A stretch of 64,000 nucleotides of DNA. Origin: Mycolicibacterium anyangense. GTDB taxonomy: Bacteria; Actinomycetota; Actinomycetes; Mycobacteriales; Mycobacteriaceae. Each line of letters starts with the position of its first letter. Position 1 is the first letter of the stretch. The translations under genes were made by a program, and so were the position numbers. The notes beneath the pieces were generated by a model. The model made no database searches and was not told the origin of the DNA. It saw only the letters and a list, made by a program, of their open reading frames with translations. Positions 7,816-16,578 of this stretch are shown in pieces. Location of the stretch: NCBI RefSeq assembly GCF_010731855.1, contig NZ_AP022620.1, forward strand, positions 1,302,001 to 1,366,000, read 5' to 3'.

Positions 7816-9248
7816 ATCCATCCGGCGTTCTACTGGCCGATGCCCCGAAGCTGCCTGTTCCGGTCGCCTCCGGCTGGCAGCTCATCCTGGCCTTCCTGGC
7901 CGGCATCGGGGTGATCGTGGTGCTGATCACCGTGGCCAAGCTGCATCCGTTCCTGGCGTTGATCTTCGGTGCACTCACGGTGGGCATCGTCGCCGGGGAG
8001 AATCTGGAGAAGGTGCTCACGTCGTTCTCCGACGGCTTCGGATCCACTGCGGCGGGCGTCGGCATCCTCATCGCGCTGGGTGCCATGTTCGCCAAGCTGC
8101 TGGCCGACTCCGGCGGTGCGGACGAGGTCGTCGACACCATCGTCGGTCATGCCTCACCTCGTGCACTGCCCTGGGCGATGGCTCTGGTGGGAGCCATCAT
8201 CGGGTTGCCGATGTTCTTCGAGATCGGTCTGGTGTTGCTGATGCCGGTGATCTACCTGGTCTCGCGACGCTCGCAGTTGTCTTTGGTCACGGTCGGAATC
8301 CCTGCGCTGGCAGGGCTTTCCGCGATGCATGGTTTCGTGCCGCCGCATCCGGGCCCGCTGACGGCCATCAACCTGCTCGGCGCCGATCTCGGCCTCACCC
8401 TGGCGCTGGGTGTCGCGGTCGCGATTCCGACGATCATCGTCGCGGGTCCGTTGTTCGGCAAGCTCGCCGGACGGTGGGTCGTGGTGGCGGCCCCCGACAC
8501 CTTCGCGCCCGACGAGTTCGCCGCGCGCCGGGAGGGGCCTGGCACCGCACTGGCGAGCGGCGAGGAACGCCGTCTGCACCGCCCGTCGTTCGGCATGACG
8601 ATGTTCAGCGTGCTGCTGCCGGTGGCGCTGATGCTAGGCAAGGCGCTCGTGGACATCTTCATCGACGACAAAAACCAATGGTTCCGAATCACTTTCGATG
8701 TGCTGGGCACACCGCTGGTAGCCCTGTTGATCGCCGTGATCGTCGGCATATTCACGCTGGGACTGGGCGCGGGAATGTCACGCAGCCAACTCACCGCATG
8801 CGTCGAGTCGGGGCTGCCGCCGGTGGCCGGGATCATCCTGATCGTCGCCGCGGGTGGCGGTTTCAAGCAGGTGCTCGTCGACAGCGGAATCGGCACCCTG
8901 CTCGCCGACTGGGCCAAGGACGTCAACATCTCGGTGATCCTGCTGGCGTGGCTACTCGCGGTGTTGATCCGCCTGGCCACCGGCTCGGCCACCGTCGCCA
9001 CCATCACGGCGTCCTCGCTGGTGCTCGGACTTGTCGAGGGTCTCAGTGGTTCCCAGGTATCGCTCGTCGTGCTCGCCGTCGGCGCCGGGTCGCTGTTCTT
9101 CTCCCACGTCAATGACGCCGGATTCTGGTTGGTCAACCAGTATTTCCGGCTCAGCGTCGGTCAGACGATCAAGACCTGGTCGATCATGGAGACGGTGCTC
9201 TCGGTGACCGGCCTGGTGGTGGTGCTGCTGCTCGGCCTGGTGATCTGA
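7812..9248 (+). CDS. gntP: GntP-family gluconate:H+ symporter
   Basis: A 478-residue polytopic membrane protein with about 12-14 hydrophobic segments, of the gluconate permease GntP family. Family signatures include FGALTVGIVAGENLEKVL near the N-terminus, MHGFVPPHPGPLTAI in the middle and the C-terminal SHVNDAGFWLVNQYF. It imports gluconate or a related sugar acid for the coupled kinase. The ATGA overlap with the kinase gene indicates one operon under the divergent GntR-type regulator. Confidence 0.92.
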   Translation: MNPSGVLLADAPKLPVPVASGWQLILAFLAGIGVIVVLITVAKLHPFLALIFGALTVGIVAGENLEKVLTSFSDGFGSTAAGVGILIALGAMFAKLLADSGGADEVVDTIVGHASPRALPWAMALVGAIIGLPMFFEIGLVLLMPVIYLVSRRSQLSLVTVGIPALAGLSAMHGFVPPHPGPLTAINLLGADLGLTLALGVAVAIPTIIVAGPLFGKLAGRWVVVAAPDTFAPDEFAARREGPGTALASGEERRLHRPSFGMTMFSVLLPVALMLGKALVDIFIDDKNQWFRITFDVLGTPLVALLIAVIVGIFTLGLGAGMSRSQLTACVESGLPPVAGIILIVAAGGGFKQVLVDSGIGTLLADWAKDVNISVILLAWLLAVLIRLATGSATVATITASSLVLGLVEGLSGSQVSLVVLAVGAGSLFFSHVNDAGFWLVNQYFRLSVGQTIKTWSIMETVLSVTGLVVVLLLGLVI

Positions 9249-9254
9249 GCCGGA

Positions 9255-9833
9255 TCAGCCCTTGACCACCTGGGTGCCGCCGGCCAGCTCGTCGTGCTTG
9301 CCCTGCTTGGACGGGCTGTTGTTGATCGTCACCGCGATGACGATGTAGGCAATGAACGCCAGCAGGCCACCGATGTAGGGGATCACCGACAACAGCGTGA
9401 AGGAGTTGCGGATCGCCGACTGCTGGACATTCGGCTTGGCTGCACCGCCCGGTCCGCGGACCGACAGACCGAGGAGTTTCTTGGCTGGCGTCCACCCCTG
9501 GGTGACCTCGAAGGCCACGAAGTAGGCGAACGTCAACAGGCCCGAAAACAGCCCGGTGACAAGGATATTGCTGGTCGCGTGGAAGGCGAATGCCAGGACC
9601 AGCGCCACGATGCCGACGAAGATACCGTCGATCAAGCGGGCCGCGAACCGCAGACCGAGTCCACCAGGCGCGACGCCCGGCAGCGGTGGCGGCGGGTAAC
9701 CCGGCTGGCCGTACGGGTTCGGCGGCGGGTAAGAGCCGCCCGGCGGGCCGTACTGACCCGGCGGAGGCGGTGGCGGCGGGGGAAAGCCCTGCGGTTGCCC
9801 GTAGGCGTTCGGATCGTAATCACCCGTCGTCAT
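9255..9833 (-). CDS. RDD-family membrane protein with proline-rich N-terminus
   Basis: A 192-residue protein. Residues about 1-60 are rich in Pro, Gly and Tyr, with an eight-proline run and PYGQPGYPPPP-type repeats. An RDD domain follows: the ARLID motif, two or three transmembrane helices, and the GWTPAKKLLGL segment typical of RDD proteins. Such proteins are widespread in mycobacterial membranes and mostly uncharacterised. I chose the ATG at 9833 because the GAGGAG ribosome-binding site sits just upstream. The frame stays open to 9869. Confidence 0.82.
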   Translation of the reverse strand: MTTGDYDPNAYGQPQGFPPPPPPPPGQYGPPGGSYPPPNPYGQPGYPPPPLPGVAPGGLGLRFAARLIDGIFVGIVALVLAFAFHATSNILVTGLFSGLLTFAYFVAFEVTQGWTPAKKLLGLSVRGPGGAAKPNVQQSAIRNSFTLLSVIPYIGGLLAFIAYIVIAVTINNSPSKQGKHDELAGGTQVVKG

Positions 9834-9840
9834 CAGATCT

Positions 9841-9887
9841 CCTCGGTGGCGATGTCTTGGGGAACCCAATCTACCCGCCCACCGAGG
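9841..9887. promoter_or_regulatory. Long inverted repeat upstream of the RDD gene
   Basis: CCTCGGTGG (9841-9849) and CCACCGAGG (9879-9887) are perfectly complementary over 9 bp with a 29-nt loop. The first arm overlaps the ribosome-binding site of the RDD gene (minus strand). The RNA hairpin could therefore hide that site, or act as a terminator for the upstream DoxX gene. I see no U-tract. Confidence 0.35.
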
Positions 9888-9922
9888 CGCTTCGGAGGCT
9901 TCGCCGCGTGGCGATCAGAACT

Positions 9923-10708
9923 TCAGCGTCTGGCGAACTTCTTGGCTCGCGAGCGGGTGGTGTCGACCAGATCCGCACCCTGGTCCTTGGCCAGCTCACG
10001 GGCGGCGTCGGCGAGCTCGGCGCCTCGGCCCCGAGCGGCGTCGGCGAGCTCGGCGCCACGCTCCAGCGCCACGTCTGCGAGTTCAGCACCGCGTTTGCGG
10101 GCGGCCTCCAACAGCGGCGCGGTGCGCTCGCCCGCAACGAGCGCGAGTTCTCGGCCCCGCTCGGCACCCGCCTGAAGACCGTGAACGGCCCGATCCGCGA
10201 GTTCGCTGTCGACCAGCGCGGAATTCGAGGAGGGCAGGGTGGCCGTGACCGCCTCGGCGACCTTGCGGGCCGCCCGGCGCCCGCGCCAGCCCAGCGACGG
10301 CTTGCCCGCGGTGTCTGCGGAGGCGATGATCAGCCCTCCGAGCAGGCTGATATCGGTCAGGAACTCGCGGCGCTTCTGCGCCTTGAGCTTTTGGTCGTTC
10401 TCATTCCAGAACATATGCGCACCCAGGTTCGCCGGAATCACCGTCGCGGCCAACGCCGCTGAGGCCAGCCGCGGCATCCGCCCGGTCGCCAGCAGCAGAC
10501 CGCCGCCGATCTGTACGGCGGCGTTCACCTTGGCGAAAGTCTCCGCGTCACCGGGCACGCCGGAACCCACCGGATCAGGCAGCTTCTGCAGACCCTCCAG
10601 CGTCGGCCGAGCCGCGTCGGCCGCGAGCTTGGGGCTGCGCAACGCGTCGAAACCCTGCCCGATGAACACGGCCGCCAGCATGGGACGAGCCACTCTGCGA
10701 ATCAACAT
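9923..10708 (-). CDS. DoxX-family membrane protein with C-terminal 11-residue repeats
   Basis: A DoxX-fold membrane protein of about 261 residues, with four hydrophobic segments in the first 150 residues and the typical beginning RRVARPMLAAVFIGQG. The last 100 residues are charged and helical and contain three tandem copies of an 11-residue unit (RGAELADVALE, RGAELADAARG, RGAELADAARE). These predict a long amphipathic helix. DoxX proteins are membrane-associated and linked in some mycobacteria to redox stress. I chose the ATG at 10708 (MLIRR...). An ATG at 10735 and a TTG at 10741 are alternatives. Confidence 0.75.
   Translation of the reverse strand: MLIRRVARPMLAAVFIGQGFDALRSPKLAADAARPTLEGLQKLPDPVGSGVPGDAETFAKVNAAVQIGGGLLLATGRMPRLASAALAATVIPANLGAHMFWNENDQKLKAQKRREFLTDISLLGGLIIASADTAGKPSLGWRGRRAARKVAEAVTATLPSSNSALVDSELADRAVHGLQAGAERGRELALVAGERTAPLLEAARKRGAELADVALERGAELADAARGRGAELADAARELAKDQGADLVDTTRSRAKKFARR
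10003..10090. repeat. 33-bp coding tandem repeat in the DoxX gene
   Basis: The 22-bp core CGGCGTCGGCGAGCTCGGCGCC minus its last two bases is identical at 10003 and 10036, an offset of 33 bp. A third, diverged unit lies at about 10067-10090. Each unit encodes 11 residues, so copy-number change would keep the frame. Confidence 0.7.
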
Positions 10709-10759
10709 GGCCGCGGTGTTCCCGAAGGCACCCATCGCCAAACCCAGCTGGCCGCCCGC

Positions 10760-11263
10760 TCACTGGGGAGTCCGGTGACGCATCGCCAGTGGATACCCCA
10801 CCCAGGCAGCCAACATTGCCGCGCCCGTCACCGCACCGGCTACGACGGCGGACCGGGTTCCCAGCACCGTTCCGAACACGACCACCGCCACGCCGGTCAG
10901 CGCCGCACCGAGCAGCAGCAGTCCGGCATAGGCGCACCGGTGAGCTGCCGACACCAGGGCAGCCACCTTGTGCCGGCGGAAGAGCATGCGGTGCATGCCC
11001 ACCGGCGCAACGAGCAGCACGGTCGCCCCCAGCGAGGCCACCACCGTGGCCAGGTAGGCGTCGTGCAGGCCATCGTCCAATGTGGTGAACCTGGCCTGAA
11101 ACGGCAGCGTCAGCAGGAAACCGGTGAGCAGTTGGACACCGGTCTGGGTGACCCGCAATTCCTGCAGCAGGCTCGACCAGTTGCGGTCCAGTCGCTGCAT
11201 CTCACTCTCCGAGCGCGCTGCAGCATCCCAGGACTGATCGAATTCGGGATGGTCGACGTCCAC
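10760..11263 (-). CDS. DUF6328-family membrane protein
   Basis: A 167-residue protein with an acidic N-terminal stretch, then a conserved segment of the DUF6328 type (LLQELRVTQTGVQLLTGFLL) and four hydrophobic helices. The short loop RMLFRRHK lies between helices 2 and 3. It is probably an inner-membrane protein of unknown function. The start is GTG. It lies in the same direction as, and 18-51 bp upstream of, the DoxX gene, so the two may be co-transcribed. Confidence 0.75.
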   Translation of the reverse strand: MDVDHPEFDQSWDAAARSESEMQRLDRNWSSLLQELRVTQTGVQLLTGFLLTLPFQARFTTLDDGLHDAYLATVVASLGATVLLVAPVGMHRMLFRRHKVAALVSAAHRCAYAGLLLLGAALTGVAVVVFGTVLGTRSAVVAGAVTGAAMLAAWVGYPLAMRHRTPQ

Positions 11264-11302
11264 CCGGTGGGCATGCCCCGCCCAGACCGCCGCGAAACCG
11301 GT

Positions 11303-11875
11303 TCAGGCCAGCAGCAACCGGGCGGATCGTTCGAGTTTGGTGGCGATCTCCATATAGGACGCGTAGCCCATTCCGGCCCGCACCAGCGCCCCGGCATACA
11401 ACTGCTCGAGCAGTTCGACGATCTCTGAATCCGCTTGTGCGCCAAGGGCAGAGCACAGTCTCTGGTGAATCTCCCTGCCGATGCGGAATCGCAGGTGCTC
11501 GACGTCGGGGTCCCTGCCCAGCAGCGCGGTGGTGACGGCACCGGCCAGTTCGGGCTCGTCGGCCACCAGCAGTGCGATGTTGCGCAGCACCAGCACCACC
11601 CGGTCGGTGGGATCGGCGGAATCGAACGGGGGAGCGGGCGAGGAGGCCAGCCGGCGCCAGAACACCTCGGCGACCAGATGCTCCTTGGAGGAGAAGTAGG
11701 TGTAGGCCGTGGCCGCGCCCACCCCCGCCTCGGCGGCCACCATCCGGATCGTCAGACCGGCGAACCCCTGGCGGCTGAGCACGTCCACCGCGGCCCGGCC
11801 GAGCCGCTCTACGGTGGCGGCCTGCTTCGCTGTCAACCGGCGCCGTGTCGCCTCGCGAGCTACCGGTTCAGACAC
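11303..11875 (-). CDS. TetR-family transcriptional regulator
   Basis: A 190-residue regulator. The N-terminal TetR helix-turn-helix spans about residues 12-60 (FAGLTIRMVAAEAGVGAAT then YTYFSSKEHLV). The C-terminal helical domain would bind a ligand and dimerise. I chose the GTG at 11875, because the upstream extension to 11941 is low-complexity and overlaps the divergent promoter. The gene is divergent from the methyltransferase at 11958. A 20-bp element covering its start codon recurs in front of the GT4 operon at 15781, which suggests it controls itself and that cluster. Confidence 0.85.
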   Translation of the reverse strand: MSEPVAREATRRRLTAKQAATVERLGRAAVDVLSRQGFAGLTIRMVAAEAGVGAATAYTYFSSKEHLVAEVFWRRLASSPAPPFDSADPTDRVVLVLRNIALLVADEPELAGAVTTALLGRDPDVEHLRFRIGREIHQRLCSALGAQADSEIVELLEQLYAGALVRAGMGYASYMEIATKLERSARLLLA

Positions 11876-11885
11876 ATGTCCGGAC
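11866..11885 (-). promoter_or_regulatory. Candidate TetR operator, copy 1
   Basis: Read on the minus strand the element is GTCCGGACATGTGTCTGAAC. It matches 15781-15800 at 18 of 20 positions. It is built of two GTCYGRAC half-sites separated by ATGT. It overlaps the GTG start of the TetR gene, which fits autoregulation. Confidence 0.5.
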
Positions 11886-11948
11886 GCTACTACAACCACT
11901 ACCGGTCGACAAGATGCGCGCTGGCCATCCGCTATGTCCACACGCTAG

Positions 11949-13687
<1,739 letters not shown>

Positions 13688-13704
<17 letters not shown>

Positions 13705-14419
13705 CGGCGATCGGCTTCTCGAAGTAGAGCGCGACACTCTTGCCTACCAGGGGGTTGAGTGCGGACTCGGCCACCCGCGTGAGCGCAGGGCGTGACATCA
13801 TGTCCCATACCAACAGCTTGTGGTAGGCCTTGACCGCGGGATGCTCCGTCTTGTCAACGCCCACAGCGCATTTCAACCACCAGAACGGTGCGTGCAGCGC
13901 ATGGGCGTGGTGCTCGTGGGTGAACCGCAAGCCACCGCGGGTGAGCTTGCCGCGCAACTCGTCGGCCTTGTAGATGCGAATGTGGCCGCCCTCGTTGGCG
14001 TGGTACTCGTCGGACAACAGCCAGCAGATCTTCTCCGGCAGCCACCGGGGCACCGTGACGGCCAGTGTGCCGCCCGGCCTGAGTACGCGGATGAGTTCGG
14101 CGATCGCGGCGTCGTCATCGGGGATGTGTTCAAGGATCTCCGAGGCGATCACGGTGTCGAAGCTGCCGTCGGGATAGGGCAGCGCCAGTGCGTCGCCGAC
14201 GACGACCTGGGCCTTGGCCGATTCCGGCGCTTCGCCGGCCTGACCCATCGCCTGCAGCATGGTGTCGACTCCCGCCAACTCCTCGGCGTCCTGGTCGAAG
14301 GCGATCACGTTGGCGCCCCGGCGATAGGCCTCGAAGCTGTGCCGCCCCGCGCCGCATCCGACGTCGATGACCTTGCGTCCCGGACCGACCCGCAGCCGGT
14401 CGTAGTCCACCGTCAGCAT
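13688..14419 (-). CDS. Class I SAM-dependent methyltransferase (Methyltransf_11 type)
   Basis: A 243-residue methyltransferase. The SAM-binding motif I is VIDVGCGAGRHS at about residues 17-28, the acidic loop is FDQDAEEL, and motif IV/post-II is DTVIASEILEHIPDD. A C-terminal cap region (WWLKCAVGV) follows. The ATG at 14419 gives the natural N-terminus and overlaps the GT4 gene's stop by 7 bp, so the two are translationally coupled. The methyl acceptor is probably the glycosyltransferase product or its lipid carrier, by position only. Confidence 0.85.
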
Positions 14420-15684
14420 GGTTCGTCCACCACCTCGATATCGGAGCGAACCCGGCCGGTGCGGGCGATCGCCTGTTCGTAGACCCGGACGGTCTGCGCC
14501 GCCACCGACTCCCAGCTGAAAACGTCGAGCGCGCGGCGCCTGCCCGCGGTGCCGAGCCATTGCCTGCGCTCTGCCGACTGCAGCAACCGGCCCAGCGCGA
14601 ACGTCAGCTCGCCGACATCACCGGGGGTCACCAGGTCCGCACACTCACCGTCGGGTCCCAGCACCTCGGGCAGCGCACCCGCTCGGCTGGCGACGATCGG
14701 CGTCCCGCTGGCCATGGCCTCGACCGCGGGCAGCGAGAACCCCTCATACAGCGACGGAATGCAGGCGATCTCCGCCGAGGCGAACAGCCCGGCCAGTTCG
14801 GCGTCGCTCAACCCGCTGGAGGTGTGCACGATGTCGGAGATGCCGAGCTCAGCCAGCAGCTTCTCGGTCGGGCCGTTGGGCTCCAGCTTGGCGACCAGCT
14901 GCAGCTCGACGTCGTGCTCCGCGCGCAGCCGGGCCACCGCGTGCAGCAAGTGGCCGATTCCCTTGAGGGGGCGGTCGGCGCTGGAGATCGCGATGATGCG
15001 CCCGGGTATCCGCGGCTGGTCATGCGGCTTGAACAGCTCGGTGTCCACGCCGAGCGGAACCACCCGGAGCTGATCGGGATTGACCCCGAAATCATCGGCG
15101 ATGTCGGTGGCCGACGACGAGGACACCGTGAGCAGGTCGGGGATCCTGCGGGCCACCTTCTTCTGCATCTGGGCAAAGCCATACCACCTGTGCACCAACG
15201 GCTTTCGCCACCATTTCGCGGCGGCCAGATCCAGCACGCGGTCGCGGGTGATCGGGTGGTGCACGGTGGCCACCACCGGAAGCCCGCCGGCGGCGATCTT
15301 GAGCAGTCCGGTGCCCAGGCACTGGTTGTCGTGGACCACGTCGAAGTCACCGCGGCGCGCCGCCAGCAGGCGAGCGGCACGCAGGCTGAAGGTGCGCGGC
15401 TCGGGGAAGCCCGACGTCCACATGGTGGCCAGTTCCAGCACGTCGATCCGATCGCGGATCTCGCTGATATGTGGCACCCGGAAGGGGTCCGGCTCGCGGT
15501 AGAGGTCAAGGCTGGGCACCTCGGTCAGCCGCACCCGCGGATCGAGGATCTCCGGGTAGGGCTGACCGGAGAACACCTCGACCTGGTGACCGAGTTCGAC
15601 CAGGCCCTGGCTCAAGTGACGGACGTAGACGCCCTGCCCACCGCAATGGGTCTTGCTGCGATAGGACAGCAACGCAATTCGCAT
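14413..15684 (-). CDS. GT4-family glycosyltransferase
   Basis: A 423-residue GT-B-fold retaining glycosyltransferase of the GT4 type. The N-terminal donor-independent half includes GGQGVYVRHLSQGLVELGH (glycine-rich loop, about residues 16-34) and VVATVHHPI. The C-terminal nucleotide-sugar half has VVPLGVDTELF and the E-x7-E motif in EGFSLPAVEAMASG. It would transfer a sugar from a nucleotide donor to a lipid or glycan. I chose the ATG at 15684, 7 nt after AGGAG; an in-frame GTG lies two codons upstream. It is first in a three-gene operon with the methyltransferase and toroid protein. Confidence 0.88.
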   Translation of the reverse strand: MRIALLSYRSKTHCGGQGVYVRHLSQGLVELGHQVEVFSGQPYPEILDPRVRLTEVPSLDLYREPDPFRVPHISEIRDRIDVLELATMWTSGFPEPRTFSLRAARLLAARRGDFDVVHDNQCLGTGLLKIAAGGLPVVATVHHPITRDRVLDLAAAKWWRKPLVHRWYGFAQMQKKVARRIPDLLTVSSSSATDIADDFGVNPDQLRVVPLGVDTELFKPHDQPRIPGRIIAISSADRPLKGIGHLLHAVARLRAEHDVELQLVAKLEPNGPTEKLLAELGISDIVHTSSGLSDAELAGLFASAEIACIPSLYEGFSLPAVEAMASGTPIVASRAGALPEVLGPDGECADLVTPGDVGELTFALGRLLQSAERRQWLGTAGRRRALDVFSWESVAAQTVRVYEQAIARTGRVRSDIEVVDEPC

Positions 15685-15740
15685 GGTCACGCTCCTGAAC
15701 TGTCCGTGATCGATGCGGCCGGGTCACCCGTCAGGCTCGC

Positions 15741-15800
15741 ATGTGTCATCGTTGAGGTATCCGGACATCGGCAGCAATCTGTCTGGACATGTGTCTGGAC
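15741..15800. promoter_or_regulatory. Promoter region with repeated operator half-sites (copy 2 at 15781-15800)
   Basis: GTCTGGACATGTGTCTGGAC at 15781-15800 matches the element in front of the TetR gene (11866-11885, opposite strand) with 2 mismatches in 20. Further fragments lie upstream: ATGTGTC at 15741-15747 and TCCGGACAT at 15760-15768. The region sits between the divergent GT4 operon and metallo-hydrolase gene and could control both. Confidence 0.5.
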
Positions 15801-15873
15801 TCTAATTCGATAAGCTACATATTGCAACGTAAGTCCCGCGCGAAGGCCCACGCCAGCGACTAGTTTCAGCGGC

Positions 15874-16578
15874 ATGTACTACGAATGGGAATCGCCGGCC
15901 CGTGGCGTTCACCGGTGCCGTCTGCCGTTTCTCGATGTCACCGTCGGTCTCATCCGCGGTCGCGACGGAGTGGTCCTGGTCGATTGTGGCACAACGCTTT
16001 TGGAGGCAAAGCAGTTGGTCGCCGACGTTGCGGAACTCACCGGTGGGGCCGTGACCCATCTGGTGATGACCCATCACCACTTCGACCACATTCTCGGTGC
16101 GCCCGGATTCGCCGGTGCCGCCAGCTACGCTCCTGCGGCGGTGGGACGGGCCCTGACCACCGGCCTGGCGGACGTTCGCGCCCATGCGCTGCAGTACGGC
16201 GCCGACCCGGCCGAACTGGACCGGGCTATCGCCGTCGCACAGGCACCCGACCACATCGTCACCGACACCGGCCTGGACCTCGGTGACCGGATGGTGCACC
16301 TCGTACACCCCGGCCGCGGGCACACCGACCACGACCTGGTCGTGATTGCCGCCCCGGCCACCGGCGGCGATCCGACCGTGGTGTTCTGCGGTGACCTCGT
16401 CGAGGAGTCGGCGGATCCCGCCGTGAACGCCGAATCGGACGTGGCGGCGTGGATCGACACGCTGGACCGGGTGCTGGCGCTCGGGGGTCCGGACGCGGTG
16501 TACATCCCCGGCCACGGCGCGGCCGTCGACGCCGCGTTCGTGCGCCGGCAGCGGGAGTGGCTCAGAAACCGGTGGTGA
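15874..16578 (+). CDS. MBL-fold metallo-hydrolase
   Basis: A 234-residue metallo-beta-lactamase-fold hydrolase. The zinc motif HHHFDH at 67-72 supplies His67, His69, Asp71 and His72. Further ligands are His150 in GRGHTDHD, Asp174 in FCGDLVEES and His214 in IPGHG, so the dinuclear site looks complete. No signal peptide or extra domain is present. The fold covers thioesterases, lactonases and glyoxalase II-like enzymes; the substrate cannot be told. Its 3' end overlaps the convergent kinase/aminotransferase gene by 17 bp. The promoter region is shared with the GT4 operon. Confidence 0.88.
   Translation: MYYEWESPARGVHRCRLPFLDVTVGLIRGRDGVVLVDCGTTLLEAKQLVADVAELTGGAVTHLVMTHHHFDHILGAPGFAGAASYAPAAVGRALTTGLADVRAHALQYGADPAELDRAIAVAQAPDHIVTDTGLDLGDRMVHLVHPGRGHTDHDLVVIAAPATGGDPTVVFCGDLVEESADPAVNAESDVAAWIDTLDRVLALGGPDAVYIPGHGAAVDAAFVRRQREWLRNRW

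Noticed and set aside
10003..10090. 33-bp repeats considered as a CRISPR-like array
   Set aside because: The units are contiguous with no spacers and stay in frame inside the DoxX gene.
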